A DNA stretch of 64,000 nt from the NCBI GenBank assembly GCA_032622095.1, contig CP136063.1, positions 35,998,106-36,062,105 on the forward strand. The letters are read 5' to 3'. Numbering within the stretch: position 1 is the stretch's first letter; every line of letters starts with the position of its first letter. Position numbers and translations under genes: made by a program. Positions 12,101-27,100 of this stretch are shown one piece after another. The notes under the pieces are model-generated. The model made no database searches, was not told the origin of the DNA, and worked only from the letters and a program-made list of their open reading frames with translations. Source of the stretch: Siphonodentalium dalli (taxonomy: Eukaryota > Mollusca > Scaphopoda > Gadilida > Siphonodentaliidae).

Positions 12101-15100
12101 GTGGATGGACTCAAGTACTTGAATGATCAAACCTTTAAACAGATTGATTGTTATCTGAAACGTTGGTGCATCTTGTACGCTGATGACACCGCTTTATTGG
12201 CGGATAACCCTACGGAAATGCAGCGACTTCTTGATGCGTTTGCAGACTATTGCGAATCGTGGGAACTTACCATCAACGCGCTAAAGACAAAGGTTATGGT
12301 TGTCGGAAATAAACGTCTCCACACGCCCCCAAAGTTAATCTTGAACGGTAACGAGCTTGAAATTGTTGACGAATTTACATACCTTGGTATTGACTTGTTC
12401 TTTAACGGCATAATTTGTCGTGCAGTCAAGAAAACTCGGACAAAAGCTACCAAAGCAATGTATGCGCTACTTTCGAAAGTGCGCAATCTTCATTTATCTG
12501 TCGATTTGTCTTTGAAACTGTTTGACTATCTAGTCCAACCGATTTTATTGTACGGTTGTAAGATTTTGGGGTTCGAAAATAGTCGCGATATTGAAACGGA
12601 GCACCTAGGATTTTGTAAAACATTGACGAATATGAAAAGTAGCACGCCGAGTTATATGGTTTACGGAGAGCTAGGCCGATGGCCACTCTCTATTGAAGAT
12701 AATGACCTCATATTGGTGTCGGATTGTAAAGAAAGATACAGGTATATCATCAGTACTTTATAAATTACTGCTTGAATTGCACAAAACTAAACGCGTACGT
12801 TATATTGATCACATTTCAGGAGTTATCGAGTCAGATAATCTTAAGGATAACTGGGACAACCCATCTCATCTGTCATGCAGCTCCTTTAGAAGATTTAATG
12901 ATACACTAATTCAAGAGTTTAGAACTCAGTGGCGAAACGATGTTGATTCTTCAGATAGAGGGGAGTTTTATAAACATCTCAAAGTACAGCCTTCAATTAG
13001 CTGGCACTACATGAACATGCCATTTGGCATGATGGTCTACTTTCAGAAAATGAGAACGTCCAATCATACATTATGTATTGAGACCGTTAGATGGAAAAAA
13101 CGGAATCGCAAACATAAAAGCGGCAACAAAGATAGTTCATGCGCACTTTGTAACGCCTTGCTATGCGATGAATTCCATTTTATTATTCTGTGTCCGCAAC
13201 TTGAACAATTACGAGAAAAATACATTCCGAAGGCATGTTATGACGAACCTTCGAGGGAACTCTTATTCGAACTTCTTAACTTGACCAGCCCTGACATAAT
13301 AAACAATTTGGCGATCTTTATAAAACTCGGGTGGAATTTTAATAAAAAGGACCCAATTATGGATGATGAATAAGATACGTAATAAATGCAAATATTGTTT
13401 GTTTGTAGCTTTATTGTGTGTGTGTTTTGTATATGTTTAGTGTATGCTAATGCTGCATGTTTGTTTATTTCAATGTCTCAAATGTTCCTTGTATGTTTAC
13501 AACCTCTAGTTTATTGTGAGCATTTATATAATGTTATTTTTGTGTAAATAGTGTAAATAGTTAACCCATCGCTCAATATTCCATGTAAAAATGACTGAGA
13601 ATAAAGCATAATTCAATTCATTCATTTAACTTGTATCGGTAATTCCAATGTAACAATGGTTTTTGAAATGCGGAGTCCCATTGCTGTGAAGTTATTCATA
13701 ACTCACTTCTGTAGCATTTATTCAGCGTCGGGGGGGGGGGGGGGTGGGGGCATGTGGCCAATGTGTACGTTATGGGCCCGCACATGGCGATCTAATTCAG
13801 AGCCTTTTATTATGTTTTCAGATTTAATTTTTGAAGTTATTTTTAGAACTCATTGCTCGATTTAACAAAACAAACTTATTTGTTGTTAAACTGAATTTTT
13901 TTTTTTTAAATCACAATTTTTAGAAACTAACGAAGTTATTACATCTGCAAGGGTACTCCAAATCACCATACCAAATTTGGTTGAAATTTGACCAGGCTCT
14001 GTGAGAACAAATCGCGAACAGGCACATAGTTATATAGACACGACTGTATATATGACATATGAACAATGTCAGTCTATTTCTTTTCCATTCATACTTGTTG
14101 ATACTTGTAGTTTTTAGACTGTTATGTTATTTCAGATAAACTCACTTCGAATGCCTTGTTTCCCATTAACTGTCAGCCTTCATATCTTAAAAGGCGTTCT
14201 TAGAATAAGTATGCTATAAATATTCTCATCGTGTCAGCGTATATGTTCTTGTACAGTGTTCGTTGTATCAAGAGTGTTACAAATGAAGTTTTTACGATTA
14301 ATATGCTCATCGTGTCAGCGTATATGTTCTTGTACAGTGTTCGTTGTATCAAGCCTGTGTGTTACAAATGAAGTTTTTACGATTATTATGCTCATCGTGA
14401 CAATGTATATGTTCTTGTACAGTGTTCGTTGTATTAAGCCTGTGTGTTACAAATGAAGTTTTTACTATTAATATGCTCATCGTGTCAGCGTATATGTTCT
14501 TGTACAGTGTTCGTTGTATCAAGCCTGCATGTGTTACAAATGCAGTCTTTTACTATTAATATTCACGTTTCTTCGACTGGTACATCTTTGAACGCACACT
14601 AAGTGCTCACAACTTGGAACTTTGAAGATGCTCTGCGCTCTCTGTGTATAATTGATACTAGTATGGCATATCATAATTAACTTAAAGGGGGCATCGATAT
14701 AGGAGGAGCTTATGTTGCAAGGTAATATGTTTTCTTCACTTATTTACAATGGGTGGGGCTTAAACCATAGCCAATTTTGGATTTTTAAAGCATTTTCGAT
14801 TGGAAAGATATCCTTTTTAAACACTTTCGGATATGTATTTTGAATTTTTTGTGACAAAGTTTGAAAGGGGCCTTGACAAATTGTCATATCAATTTTGTTA
14901 TTGTTGTTGGATGCGCCGCCGGGAAGAAAGCGAGAATCGTCACACAATTTAAAAGTCATATATGGAACATTGACATGCTCTCCCGTATTCTTGTTTGAGA
15001 TGAGGATTGTCTGTCTAGCATTGCGCTGCTACTCAAATTCGCGTGCTGTAATTTGATTATATGTTGACTTAGTAATGCATCTTTTCACAGCGATGCTAAT

Positions 15101-18100
15101 GTGCAGTTATGCCGATGACCGCAGAGAACATAGCCGCTCGCACTCCCACGCGCACAGTCACGTACACAGTCACAGACACGGTATGTATTCTCCACTACAT
15201 GACATAGCCACCCGCACTCCGACTCACAGTCACTAATACAATCATATATACTGTATGTATTCACCACGATAACGACATAGCCACCCGCACTCCTACTCAC
15301 AGTCACTAATACAATCATATATACTGTATGTATTCACCACGATAACGACATAGGAACAATAACTGTCACAAACACAGTCATTGACCCGGTATGTATTATC
15401 CACAGCACGACATAGCCACCCGCACTCTCAGTCACAAACACAGTCATGGACCAGGTGTGTATTATCCACAGCACGACATAGCTACCCGCACTCTCAGTCA
15501 CAAACACTCAGCCATGGACCCGGTATGTATTATCCACAGCACGACATAGCCACCCACACTCTCAGTCACAAACACAGTCATGGACCAGGTGTGTATTATC
15601 CACAGTACGACATAGCCATCCGCACCCATACAGTCACAAACACTCACCCATGGACCCGGTATGTATTATCCACAGCACGACATAGCCACCCGCACTCTCA
15701 GTCACAAACACAGTCATGGACCAGGTGTGTATTATCCACTACACGACATAGCCACCCGCACCCATACAATCTCAAACACTCAGCCATGGACCCGGTATGT
15801 ATTATCCACAGCACGACATAGCCACCCGCACTCTCAGTCCCAAACACAGTCATGGACCCGGTATGTATTATCCACAGCACGACATAGCCACCCGCACTCT
15901 CAGTCACAAACACAGTCATGGACCAGGTGTGTATTATCCACAGCACGACATAGCCACCGCTCCCATACAGTCACAAACACTCAGTCATGGGCCGGGTATG
16001 TATTATCCACTACACGACATAGCCACCCGCACCCATACAGTCACAAACACTCAGCCATGGACCCGGTATGTATTACACACAGCATGACATAGCCACCCGC
16101 ACTTTCAGTCACAAACACAGTCATGGACCAGGTATGTATTATCCACAGCACGACATAGCCATCCGCACCCATACAGTCACAAATACACAGTCATGGGCCG
16201 GGTATGTATTATCCACTACACGACATAGCCATCCGCACCCATACAGTCACAAACACTCAGCCATGGACCCGGTATGTATTACACACAGCATGGCATAGCC
16301 ACCCGCACTCTCAGTCACAAAAACAGTCATGGACCAGGTATGTATTATCCACAGCACGACATAGCCATCCGCACCCATACAGTCACAAAAACACAGTCAT
16401 GGGCCGGGTATGTATTATCCACTACACGACATAGCCACCCGCACCCATACAGTCACAAACACTCAGCCATGGACCCGATATGTATTACACACAGCATGAC
16501 ATAGCCACCCGCACTCACACCGTCACAAACACAGTCATTGACCGGTATGTATTATCCACTACACGGTATAGCCGACCGCATTCGGATTTACACAGTCACA
16601 AATACAGTTATAGGCACGGTTTTCATTTTCCACTAAACGACATAGCCACGCCGCACTCCCAACCACACAGTCACACACACATTCATAGGTAGAGAATATT
16701 TTCGCCACTATAACGACAAACACTCACAGTCATTGGCCCTGTATGTATTATCCACTACACAACATAGCCACCCGCACTCACACGGTAACAAATACAATCA
16801 TGGAGACGTTATGTAGTAGAGATATTCCGCTTTTAACTTTTGGCATATAGAGGTTACAAGCAACAAATTATATAGAGTTACGATTCTTGAATTTGTGTAT
16901 TGAAACTCGAGTCAGCATACACAAAATCTGGCTGCTTGTTGATAATCATTGAGAGAAATTTCCCTTAGCGGGAACAGAAAAATATAGCCTCCGTAAATAT
17001 GGCGACCATGTATGTTTAGATATCCAGGATGAGTCTGGTGGGGTCCCGAAGTTATGGAGGGTGTCTGGGTATTTTTATGCTGCTGATTTTTGTGCAGTAA
17101 ATTGGGTATTTGTGGAAATGCAAGATTATCGTTTGAAAAAATATCGAAAAGGGCGCGTTTGTTGTCAGACTGGTGCAGCAGATGACGTTCTGAGGAAAAC
17201 TTGACCACTTGAAGTTCAAATAGGCTTAACCCATGGCAGACGGGACGTCTAGTTAACACTGTCGCCTATGGGAACTAATTAGATGTTTGTAACCTAGGGT
17301 TTACGGTAAATGGCCGAATGCCATAGCGGTATTGAATACCAGAGAACGCACACAAATGCTGGCAATTAGGGAACGTCTCTTTAGTTATATTTACAATTCC
17401 AAACAACATTCTGGTAGTGTAATAATGAGTGTGATTGCAGAAGTGATTATTTTATAGAAGTTTAAATAACTTATGCTAATCAGTTTAATTATAACTGGTT
17501 ATAAATTCGAAGGGCCAATCTCCATATTCTACTATAATATAGCTATGCATGAGCCGCGTGGCACTTCCACCGCATCGGATACAATGTAGACCACGCTATT
17601 GTATTCGATGCGATGGAAGTGCGACGTCTGTAACGAATATATCCGATGTGTCGTCCAGCATCGATGATCCGATTTGGTCGAATCTCCAATACAATTTGTG
17701 TTGGTTACAGACGTCGCACTTTCACCGTATCGAGTACAATGCACACTTGGTTGTCACGTTCGGCATTTCGTACATTGGGTTTGGAAATCATCGCTGTCAA
17801 GGGGAAATTTGTGAATGCCGTATTCATTTTAAGTACATTGTCTTCGATTCTAATTAGCGTCGTGCCAATGTAGACCTAAATGACAGACCGGGAAATATAT
17901 GAACACTTTGGGTAAGGGCATACCAAAGCATTAGTAAAAATACATCTGACAGAGACAACATATAAATAGATCTTGCGCAACAATTTGCCGCCAACATGAC
18001 ATCAAAAGTGATTTGAACAGACCAATTGTTTGAAATACGTCATCACACGTGTTGATCATTATGTCAGTACAACTGCTTCTCAATCGTATTCGATACGACG

Positions 18101-21100
18101 AAAGCACGACCGCCGGTAACGAAACTTAGTTTATCGCACTTTCATCGTATTTGATTGAACTGTATTCGATGCGCTGGAAGTTCGATGTATGTAGCGGGCC
18201 ATAGTTATCTAACAATCAAAGTAATCCATGTTTATGATTGGACATCATCCGATAATGACAGTTACACGTTACACGCCACAATATATAAGTGGAATATCGC
18301 TATTATCCACCACACGAAGAAAGTAAAGACAAGTTTTCTGTAATTGTCTGCTTAAACGACATTGAACCCTCAATCAGTAATCAGGTTTCAGACATCAACA
18401 TAATTATGTCAACATTACAAATATGTATACAGGTTTATATATATAAATGATATATGAACTATTTGTGAGTTTGAAGGCTTGTAAAATGACGTTCCCTCAT
18501 AAATGTGTTGGCTCGATATACAGTCGAAATTAAAAGACCTCGCCTTCTTATTGTAGAGAGTGTTGATATGCAATACATTTATACGGCATCAGTAAATCAT
18601 CATGATTAATGCTTATCCTTATTTGCGTAGTATTGTGTGCATGCATTTTAAACGCATTATGACATCAGGCATATGACACAGGCGTGAAACGACTATGTCT
18701 ATTTGAGACCATAACTATGACCAATAATGAATCAATTTCTTAATTCTTTCTTCCAGTGACACATGTAAAAGAGTCGGATGTTTCAGTGGCACCTACAACG
18801 GAGCCTGATTGGAGCGAATGTGTCGGCGGAACCCCATGTAGTTCCGGCTTTAAGTGGGCTAGCGTTATTGGAAATGACGGGATACAAGAGCAAAAACTTG
18901 ACATGTGCATGCAAGAGCTATGCCCAGGTTAGATAGATACATGTGACTCAAGTCATGTTGAACTATGTCGCATGCTATTTATAACAAAACAGTTGATCGT
19001 TCATTGGCTAGCACATTATATAGCACTTTCAGACAAATTGCCAAGAAACATTTCCAGTGTGCGGACACTGTTGGTATATCTGGTCATTATGAATGTCATG
19101 TGAAGATATCCAGGAGAGCACTTACATCTGCAGTTTTTTGTATTAAGCACATACAACATGATATCTGTACGACTATAATACTATGTATGTCTTCCATAAT
19201 ACAAGGAAGCGTGATAATAACTTAATGGTTAATATAATGAGCTAATATCGTACACCATAATAGAACAATAAAGACACAATTGAGACAACAATTTCAGTGC
19301 AATGAAGAGGAAGTAATCATATACAGTTGAAAGAATTATTATATAAACATATGCTCAAGATTCTGGTAGAGACACCACACGACCACAAAATCCCACTTTT
19401 GCAAGGTTTCGCTGGACCGTCAATATAGGTTTAAACTAATTTTAAACGCGGAGATTTAAACTGCGATGACGAATCTGGACCATGCGTCGTACTATTTTCG
19501 CATAGTTTCATACTGTATTGCGCGAATTTAAATACGTGTAAGGTACTCAGTTCGACTGCTTCAACCAATGCTATTTTTCAGTTGACGGGGGCTACAGTAG
19601 GTGGGTTGACTGGCAGGAGTGTCCAGGTATGTCCTGCGATGGTGAATCTTCATCTAGGCGGCGTTTTTGCATCGACCCCCTCCCATCGGGTGGAGGCATG
19701 CCATGCCCTAACGGACAAATGGAGGAACAGGTGACTCCATGCCCAAGACATTCAGAATGTGCAGTAGGTGAGTCATATATCACCATCAATGGAAAGGTTT
19801 AGTAACCCCAGCATCGCAGTATTCAACTTAATAAATGTTGTTTTATAAATAAGTTAAAGCTTAAAGCTAGGAATATAGTAGCAGTCGTTTCCAACAGCTC
19901 TCAGTCAGAGATTTCGGTCGCTGGCCTTCTTCGGTATTGATATAATTTCAAAACAAATGACATTACATTCTAGTGTTACTTTACTGACGACCATAGCTGT
20001 TATTCTTTTGGAAATGAACGCAAATGGATCGAAGACCCCCTTTAGCTTTACGTTTCATTTCAGCTATTGATGGCGGTTACTCCAATTGGACGGTGGTCAG
20101 ACAGGATGTGGTGACCTGTGGAACAGCAATAAGCTTTTCCTACAGATTATGTAATAATCCGGTTCCTTCTGGCGGTGGAAGAATGTGTGATGAAGGTCCA
20201 GTAGAGGAAAGACACGAGCGCGTTGAAAATGAGCCGTGCCCGACGATCCAATGTGAGTCCACTCAGTTAGTACGATTAGGCACCACAAAGCCATATCTGT
20301 GTTTTATTTTCTACAATTAGCAATGCACCAGTTATGGCCTCTGGTCAAAATCGTGCACGTCCTTGTTCCCCAGAACCAGTAGACATTGAAAAACAGTCAG
20401 AGGTTATTATATTTTTACTTGTTTTCAACGTAAACTTAATGGAAGTTCTTTCATATGGTGACGGAAAGTATTTTCCATATTTCTTTTGCCTGCTAAGCTT
20501 AACATTTTGCCTGATAAGCTTAACATTCTGTCTTGTAAACTTAACATTTGGCCTGGTAAGCTTAACATTTTGTCTGGCAACTTAATATTTTGTCTGGCAA
20601 CTTAATATTTTGTTTGGTGAGCGTAACATTTTGTTTGGTAAGCTTAACATTTTTGTCTGGTAAACTTAGCATTGTGCCTGGTACGCTCCGTGTGTCCTTT
20701 GTAAATCTTTAAATATTATGTCAAATTATGTATGCATATGACAGAGAACTGCGACCCCATATCAATTAAATAATTTGCGATATCGTGGTGATGCAATTTT
20801 TCATTTAAAGGTACATTTTATCGGCTCCAAATGGTAGGAACATCCAAATTAGCCAAAAAAGGTTCCTTCCAAGTGAAGATATTGTATGACTTAATAATTT
20901 TAAACCATCAAAATTGTTCACAAGTTAGGATTGACCCACATGTATCGCTTTACAACAATCGCGAATTTCTTTTAAACAGTCACTGGTGGGTATAATTCAT
21001 AGCTACCTTTGATTTCGGTATGTTTAACTATTGTTTCGTGAACCATATGTATTTCTTCATTACAAAAGTTGGTTTCAACATGCTCTACCGCGGGTATAGG

Positions 21101-24100
21101 TATCTCGCAAACCAGAGCTATTTTATGCCTGGTGATTTACATATATGGATAATATCCATAAATGTACATCACTAGGTAGTAAAACAGCTATATTATGACC
21201 ACGATCCCTGTGTGTGCTATTTTGCGTAATACTAAATTGGGCTGACCAACAGGCCGCGTTCTATTCATGTATATGTTCTGCGCATAGCTTAAAATCGCAA
21301 AATCCCACACAGACACAGGGGTGATATGGTGACCTTCTCATATATAGTTTTCACATGGAATTGCAAATCTCTCGAATTAATCTCATCTACAGTACCTGAG
21401 TATTCAGAATGGATGGCTTGGAATCCGTGCAATGGCTCTGTGGGAGATTCTACCAAAACCAGACAGCGCTATTGCATACAGCCGCCCAACTGTTCGAACG
21501 GAACAATCATAGAGGAAACAGAGGAGTGTCAATTTGGTAAGTACTGGAATTGTAGATAAATGTCCGACCTCACATGTGTCACCTTGTTAAATGGTAAGCT
21601 GAAAATTACATTTCTACTGCAATATTAGAGTAGTGTCCGACCTCACATTTGTCATCTTGTTAAATGGTAAGCTGAACATTACATTTATACTGCAATATTA
21701 GAGTAGTGTCCGACTTCACATGTGTCACCTTGTTAAATGGTAAGATGAACATTACATTTATACTGCAATATTAGAGTAGTGTCCTACCTCACACGTGTCA
21801 TCTTGTTAATTGGTAAGCTGAACATGACATTTCTACTGCAATATTAGAGTAGAGTCCGACCTCACATGTGTCACCTTGTTAAATGGTAAGCTGAACATTA
21901 CATTTATACTGCAATATTAGAGTAGTGTCCGACTTCACATGTGTCACCTTGTTAAATGGTAAGCTGAACATTACATTTCTACTGCGATATTAGAGAAGTA
22001 ACCGACCACACAGTTGTCACATTTTCAAATGGTAAGCTGAACATTACATTTCAAATGGAATATTAGGGACATGTTCGACCTCACAGTAACTGTCACATTT
22101 TCACATGGTAAGCTGAACACTACATTTCAAATGGAATATTAGGGAAATGTTCGACCTCACAGCTGTCACATATTCACATGGTAAGCTGAACATTACATTT
22201 TCCTGCTGGAATATTAGAGAAGTGTCACATCGACAAAACGGATGCATAACTTTCTTTTAGCAGACAAAACATATATTATTTTGAGATATTAACAATCAGT
22301 GCCAAAACGACAATATCTACTGAAGACATTGTGATCGATCACTGTACCGGGATAACTCATGACAGGTACGCGGATACCAGGCGACCACTGAACCAGGTCG
22401 CATGGTGTTCAGAACATTGACATTGATAAGACTTGCAATAAAATGGCCCATAAATCAACTGTTCTGTAGAACCGTATGCGTATCGCGGAGGTCAATCAGC
22501 TCATTAGGTGTAATCTCAGAAAAATGATACGGTATAGTTCGAAGAAAAACAATGAAGATGAAACTAATATCCTTACCGCGTTCACTTTTATATCATTAAT
22601 GACCAGTGCATGCCCAGTGAGGTTGTGGGTTACCATACCTCCGTTCCTAGATGGCACGATTCCAGATATGCCATACGCCACCAGAGACGATGGAAAAATC
22701 ACTACCATCATAACTGCCATATGTTTAATGCTTCTTCGAAAGTCCGCACCGCTCGCGTTCGCTAATGCAACAACTATCCAGGTTCAGTTGATCATGACAA
22801 TTACTGAGCTAGCACGCATACGAAAGGATATCAGTCACGTTAAAGGTGCGAAGAGAACACATTGCGTGTATAAAGATACGCTGCACAAATTAAAACAATA
22901 ATTGAACCTCCCCAGGAAGCTCATCCAGTTGTACGAGGAACAATTTAATAGCGACAAGATACTTATCGAATACAAGAACAGCAAGAGCTCCAACAGCTCA
23001 ATACGGATATGCATTCCTGTCTTACTGGGCAATACGAAATTGTTGCATGAAAGTGATGCCACATCATTTGTGTGGCGGAATTATCTAGAGTAATATCTCG
23101 TTGGATTTGTCGATTTGATAACTTTCAGAGCAATCCACTCTTTGCATTCAACGTCGACGGACCAAAAGTGAGTTTCCAGAAGGTCACTCGCGTGACTAAA
23201 ACATGCCCATTATTACCGAGGTGACGTGACCTGGTATACACACGTGCATTGATGCCAAGGTGACGTCACGTACGTGATATATACCCGCTCATTATTGCCG
23301 AGGTGACGCCACTCGCGTGATACACGCACGCTCATTATTGGCAAGGCGACGTTGCTCACGTGATATACACACGCTCATTATTGCCAATGTGACGTACTGG
23401 ACATGTGAATGATGGTGTACGGAATGTCTTTGGTTCCAAATACACTTTCCAACATTAGCATCACATATCAAAGGCAAGTTAGTAATCAATCCATGTGTTG
23501 GTACAATTATGTTGCCGCATACACATGTCCCCTGGTGCGACAACACTTACATGCGTATATACAAGGCATACAGTCATGTACTGTTGTCGAAGCAGGGAAC
23601 CTGTGCCTACGTACATATTTATGATCTTAGATGTTTCACACAGGCAGTTGATTTTGCCCAGATCGCTTGGTTTAGCGAAACATCGCAATAATTACAACCT
23701 GAGAAATAAACCCCAGTGAAGCGACCAAACACCAACCGTTGCCGGGTATATCCTTACCCTCGGTAGAACAAGTTGAAATCAAATTGTGGTCAAAGACAAA
23801 TTAAATATTGTTCACGTGTATTACCGTAAACAATTAAGGAATCAATAGTGGCTATGATCACATCAACGATGAATTATCTCCACCGTGTCTTTTCCATAAA
23901 TTCGAGATGTTGGTAATTCGAGAACTGCGGCTAAGTCATAACTTATTTTTCAACAGTGTTGGTGTTATAATTACTACATCATAGCATATCTTTACCGGGA
24001 GAGTTGTTCCTTAATTTGCAATATGCTGCCGTTTGGAACCGAAAAAATATATGTTTTTAATGGACAAGAAGTTAACGGAAATTTGCTAGGGGTGTGCACT

Positions 24101-27100
24101 GCCAGTTACCCTGTGTTGTACATGACAATCACATGTAGAACTAACGGAAATTAGGGAGGGTGTGTACTGCCATGATCTCTATGATTATGGCCTGCGTACA
24201 TCCTAAAATACCAAAATCTCGCGTCCAGATACTGGTGTGATTTGATGACCTTCTCATACAGTTTACACATGTAACTACCGCACACATCACTCGTACAGAT
24301 TTATTTTGCAGTACCAGATTATGCAGAATGGATGCCTTGGACCACGTGCAATGGCACACAAACCAGACAACGATATTGCATACAGCTGCCCTGTCCGGAC
24401 GGAGATATGATAGAGGAAACAGAGAATTGTGCAGGTAAGTACTGCGATTGTAAACAAACGTCATGCGAACGGTTTCGCAATATCACAAATATATAGGAAA
24501 ATATATGGAACAATCCGAATGTTGAATTTGATAGGCCTGATATATTGATACATGTATCGTGCAAATTAATAAGCACAAATTCCGAAGAGTCTTTATTCAG
24601 AGCGTTCATGATTATCATTCACTAATATGCCTTCTATACATTGCATACTAACATTGCTGATGCACCTTGGTTAATTGTTAGTATTGCACCTCTGACATTA
24701 CATGAAATATTGAAAAAAATTTTATCACATATTTGACACCAAGTTCGCCAAAGCTTCACTTTTCATGTTTGGAACAATCTATTCTATCAAGGGTGTTTAT
24801 TGTTTGATTTGTCTTAAGTGTCTCACACCGATGCGTGTTTAGGCAAAATACTCAAGATGTCTTGCAAAATGCAACTACATTTGGTAAAAAGTTTATTTTG
24901 CGCATGTATCCCGAACATTATTCACATTGTTCCGAAAAGTAAGCAATCTGTGATTAACTTGGTAAATATTAAACATGTTACTTAATCAACCGGCAACTAA
25001 TTGTGTTATATTCCCGTTGTCCCAATAGCATGGCCATATAGTCACTCAAGCTATACATGTACATCCGTGACCATAGATGCACTGCAGGTATTCATATGCA
25101 CATCACTAATGGTCATACAGCCCTTCCATATAAACAAATACCCGCGTATCAACAACTCTTTGCTTAACCACACACCCCACTCATGATCATACCGCTACGT
25201 CTTGTATACCCATGAACCCACAATGACAATACAACCACGACATATATACATATACATCCCGCCATGGCCACGTAATCCCAAAAGAACTTTTCTGCAAAAT
25301 TCCATACTGCATCATTTAAAATTAATGTGGCATGCCTCACAAGGTGCTGGGGGGGGGGAGAACAGAACATATAATTGTCAGTTGATTAATTAAATTATGC
25401 AACAACCAAGTGAGTGACAAATTGCTACCTTTTCGGAACAACAGAGTAATACTTGTGATATATGTGAACAAGCAACTTTTTACCAAATCTCTTTTTTTGC
25501 AAGCCATCTTGAGTAGTTTTCTCTCATTTGGTACAGGTCAGAACAATAAACAACAGCAATGTTAGCATTCAAGGTGTATGTAAAGAAGGCATATTAGTGA
25601 ATTATAGTCATCAACAACTCGTAAGCCATAGTAGGGCACGATTGGGCAACATTTACTGGTTTCCATCACTTGGCCGCCATTTTGGGGGCCGTTTTTAGAC
25701 AAAGTGACAATATTTGTTCCATTGAATTGGAACATCCGTAAGCAGTACTCTGGCTCACTTAAATTGCCTAGTTCTGTACATTTATTGTAAGTGTAAACAT
25801 AAAACAAAAAGCATAGTATACAGATGACACATATATGTACATTTCTTGTTGAAATATGTCGATAATTGTTGGTGAAATTTTATACCGCATTCTGTAAAAT
25901 CGAAGTTTTGAGGGATCGGAAACGGCCTAGACCCACAAAAGGGCATATTTCATTGCTCCAATGATCAATTAACATGAAAGATAAAAAAATAAAGTAACAA
26001 TTCTCAACAAGTTCCAAGAAACAGAAAGTGATCTAGAAGAATATAGTCCAACAAACGATCGAGTTATGGCCCTTTGATTGTAATTTGTTGGCGTTTCAAT
26101 TTAAATATTAACTTATTTCAAAATGCCCAACTGCGGCAACTTCTTGCGTCCGTATTATATGAATGCTCTGCTCTGCAGCTCGCTATCAGATTATCACTGA
26201 CAATATGAACTAAAATCTGTATTAATATTAGGTTAGTTGAGTGTTACTAGAAGGAATGTATGTTGATTTTGTTGCGTCCCGTGGAGTACGAAGTTAGTCT
26301 GGCATTATGTCTTAAATAATTGCTGTAGACTCCACAATCTACTAAATACTGTTTTGAGTTCAGATGCTTATTATATAAGTGCTCGTGTGAAAGACATTAC
26401 CATAAACTTGATAACACAACCATGATAATGTTTCGTTATTTTGTCGATAATGTTTCATTATTTTGAATTGTTTTGGTTGTGAAGATATACCCAACATTCA
26501 AACAGACCAGTGGTCCGTGTTCCATGTACCTACATCGCTAGAATAGTCAAAATTTAGATTGAGCATATGTTTCGATTCATTTTTCACTATAGTATGATAG
26601 TGATAACGCGGAATGTCATCATGGAACGGCGTGGTAGACAGATCGTTAATATATGCCTATTTTAATCTATCGAGGCCAGTAGCACCATTTCCATGTTCGT
26701 GCACGATATGTGCCATAGATTCAATCAATTTAGATCGTGTGACTTGTGTTGCTATTTTATTAGAGCAATGATATCAATCCCAAGTTTTGCACTTTGATTT
26801 AGTGATGTAACAGTCATAGTTTGAACCAGCATAGTATATGCCTATATTTCGTGCATTGTATATGCGGTATAAGTTTTATATTTGCATATTACATACAATC
26901 TTGTGTGGCATATCTTGTCTCTGGGACAACACCTTCTAAGGTAGACTCGCTTAGCTTCTATAAGTTTGCGTCAGGATTTATACATTGCATGCGACCTGTA
27001 ATCTGGAAAGAACCAGTTTATTCCGGTCTTGTTAATGATCAACTCACACATGTGGCGCGACATGTTGTCGTATGTAGCATTATTTTGCGAGATTTGATAC

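Larger units (their letters stand above)
11365..13640 (+). mobile_element. 5'-truncated Jockey/CR1-like LINE (reverse transcriptase, degenerate)
   Basis: This is a non-LTR retrotransposon lacking its endonuclease. Frame 1 (11368-11600) carries the N-terminal RT region (SNKAAGLDKVNNSYIKS). After a shift in an A-run near 11600, frame 3 continues (SYRGITLLSCVGKLF, QSGFRKGRST). Frame 2 (11813-12763, 316 aa) has FIDFNKAFD, GVKQG and the catalytic YADD at residues 122-125. Frame 3 (12693-13373, 226 aa) has the C-terminal C-x2-C-x8-H-x4-C. A 3' UTR of about 260 bp follows, ending in AATTCAATTCATTCATT. At least three frameshifts make it non-autonomous. It sits in intron 1, sense to the host gene. Confidence 0.9.

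Noticed and set aside
15381-16504. Series of His-rich ORFs of 70-146 codons across the intron 2 array
   Set aside because: They are read-through of a 66-70-bp tandem repeat. Units of 70 bp break frame, several overlap in different frames, and none has its own start context.
15181-16830. CRISPR-like regular spacing
   Set aside because: The whole unit repeats, with no unique spacers, and the setting is eukaryotic.
26495-26545. Possible extra TSP1 exon (QTDQWSVF) in intron 7
   Set aside because: It stops after about 20 codons, lacks cysteines and has a poor acceptor. Similarity to W-x2-W starts is probably chance.
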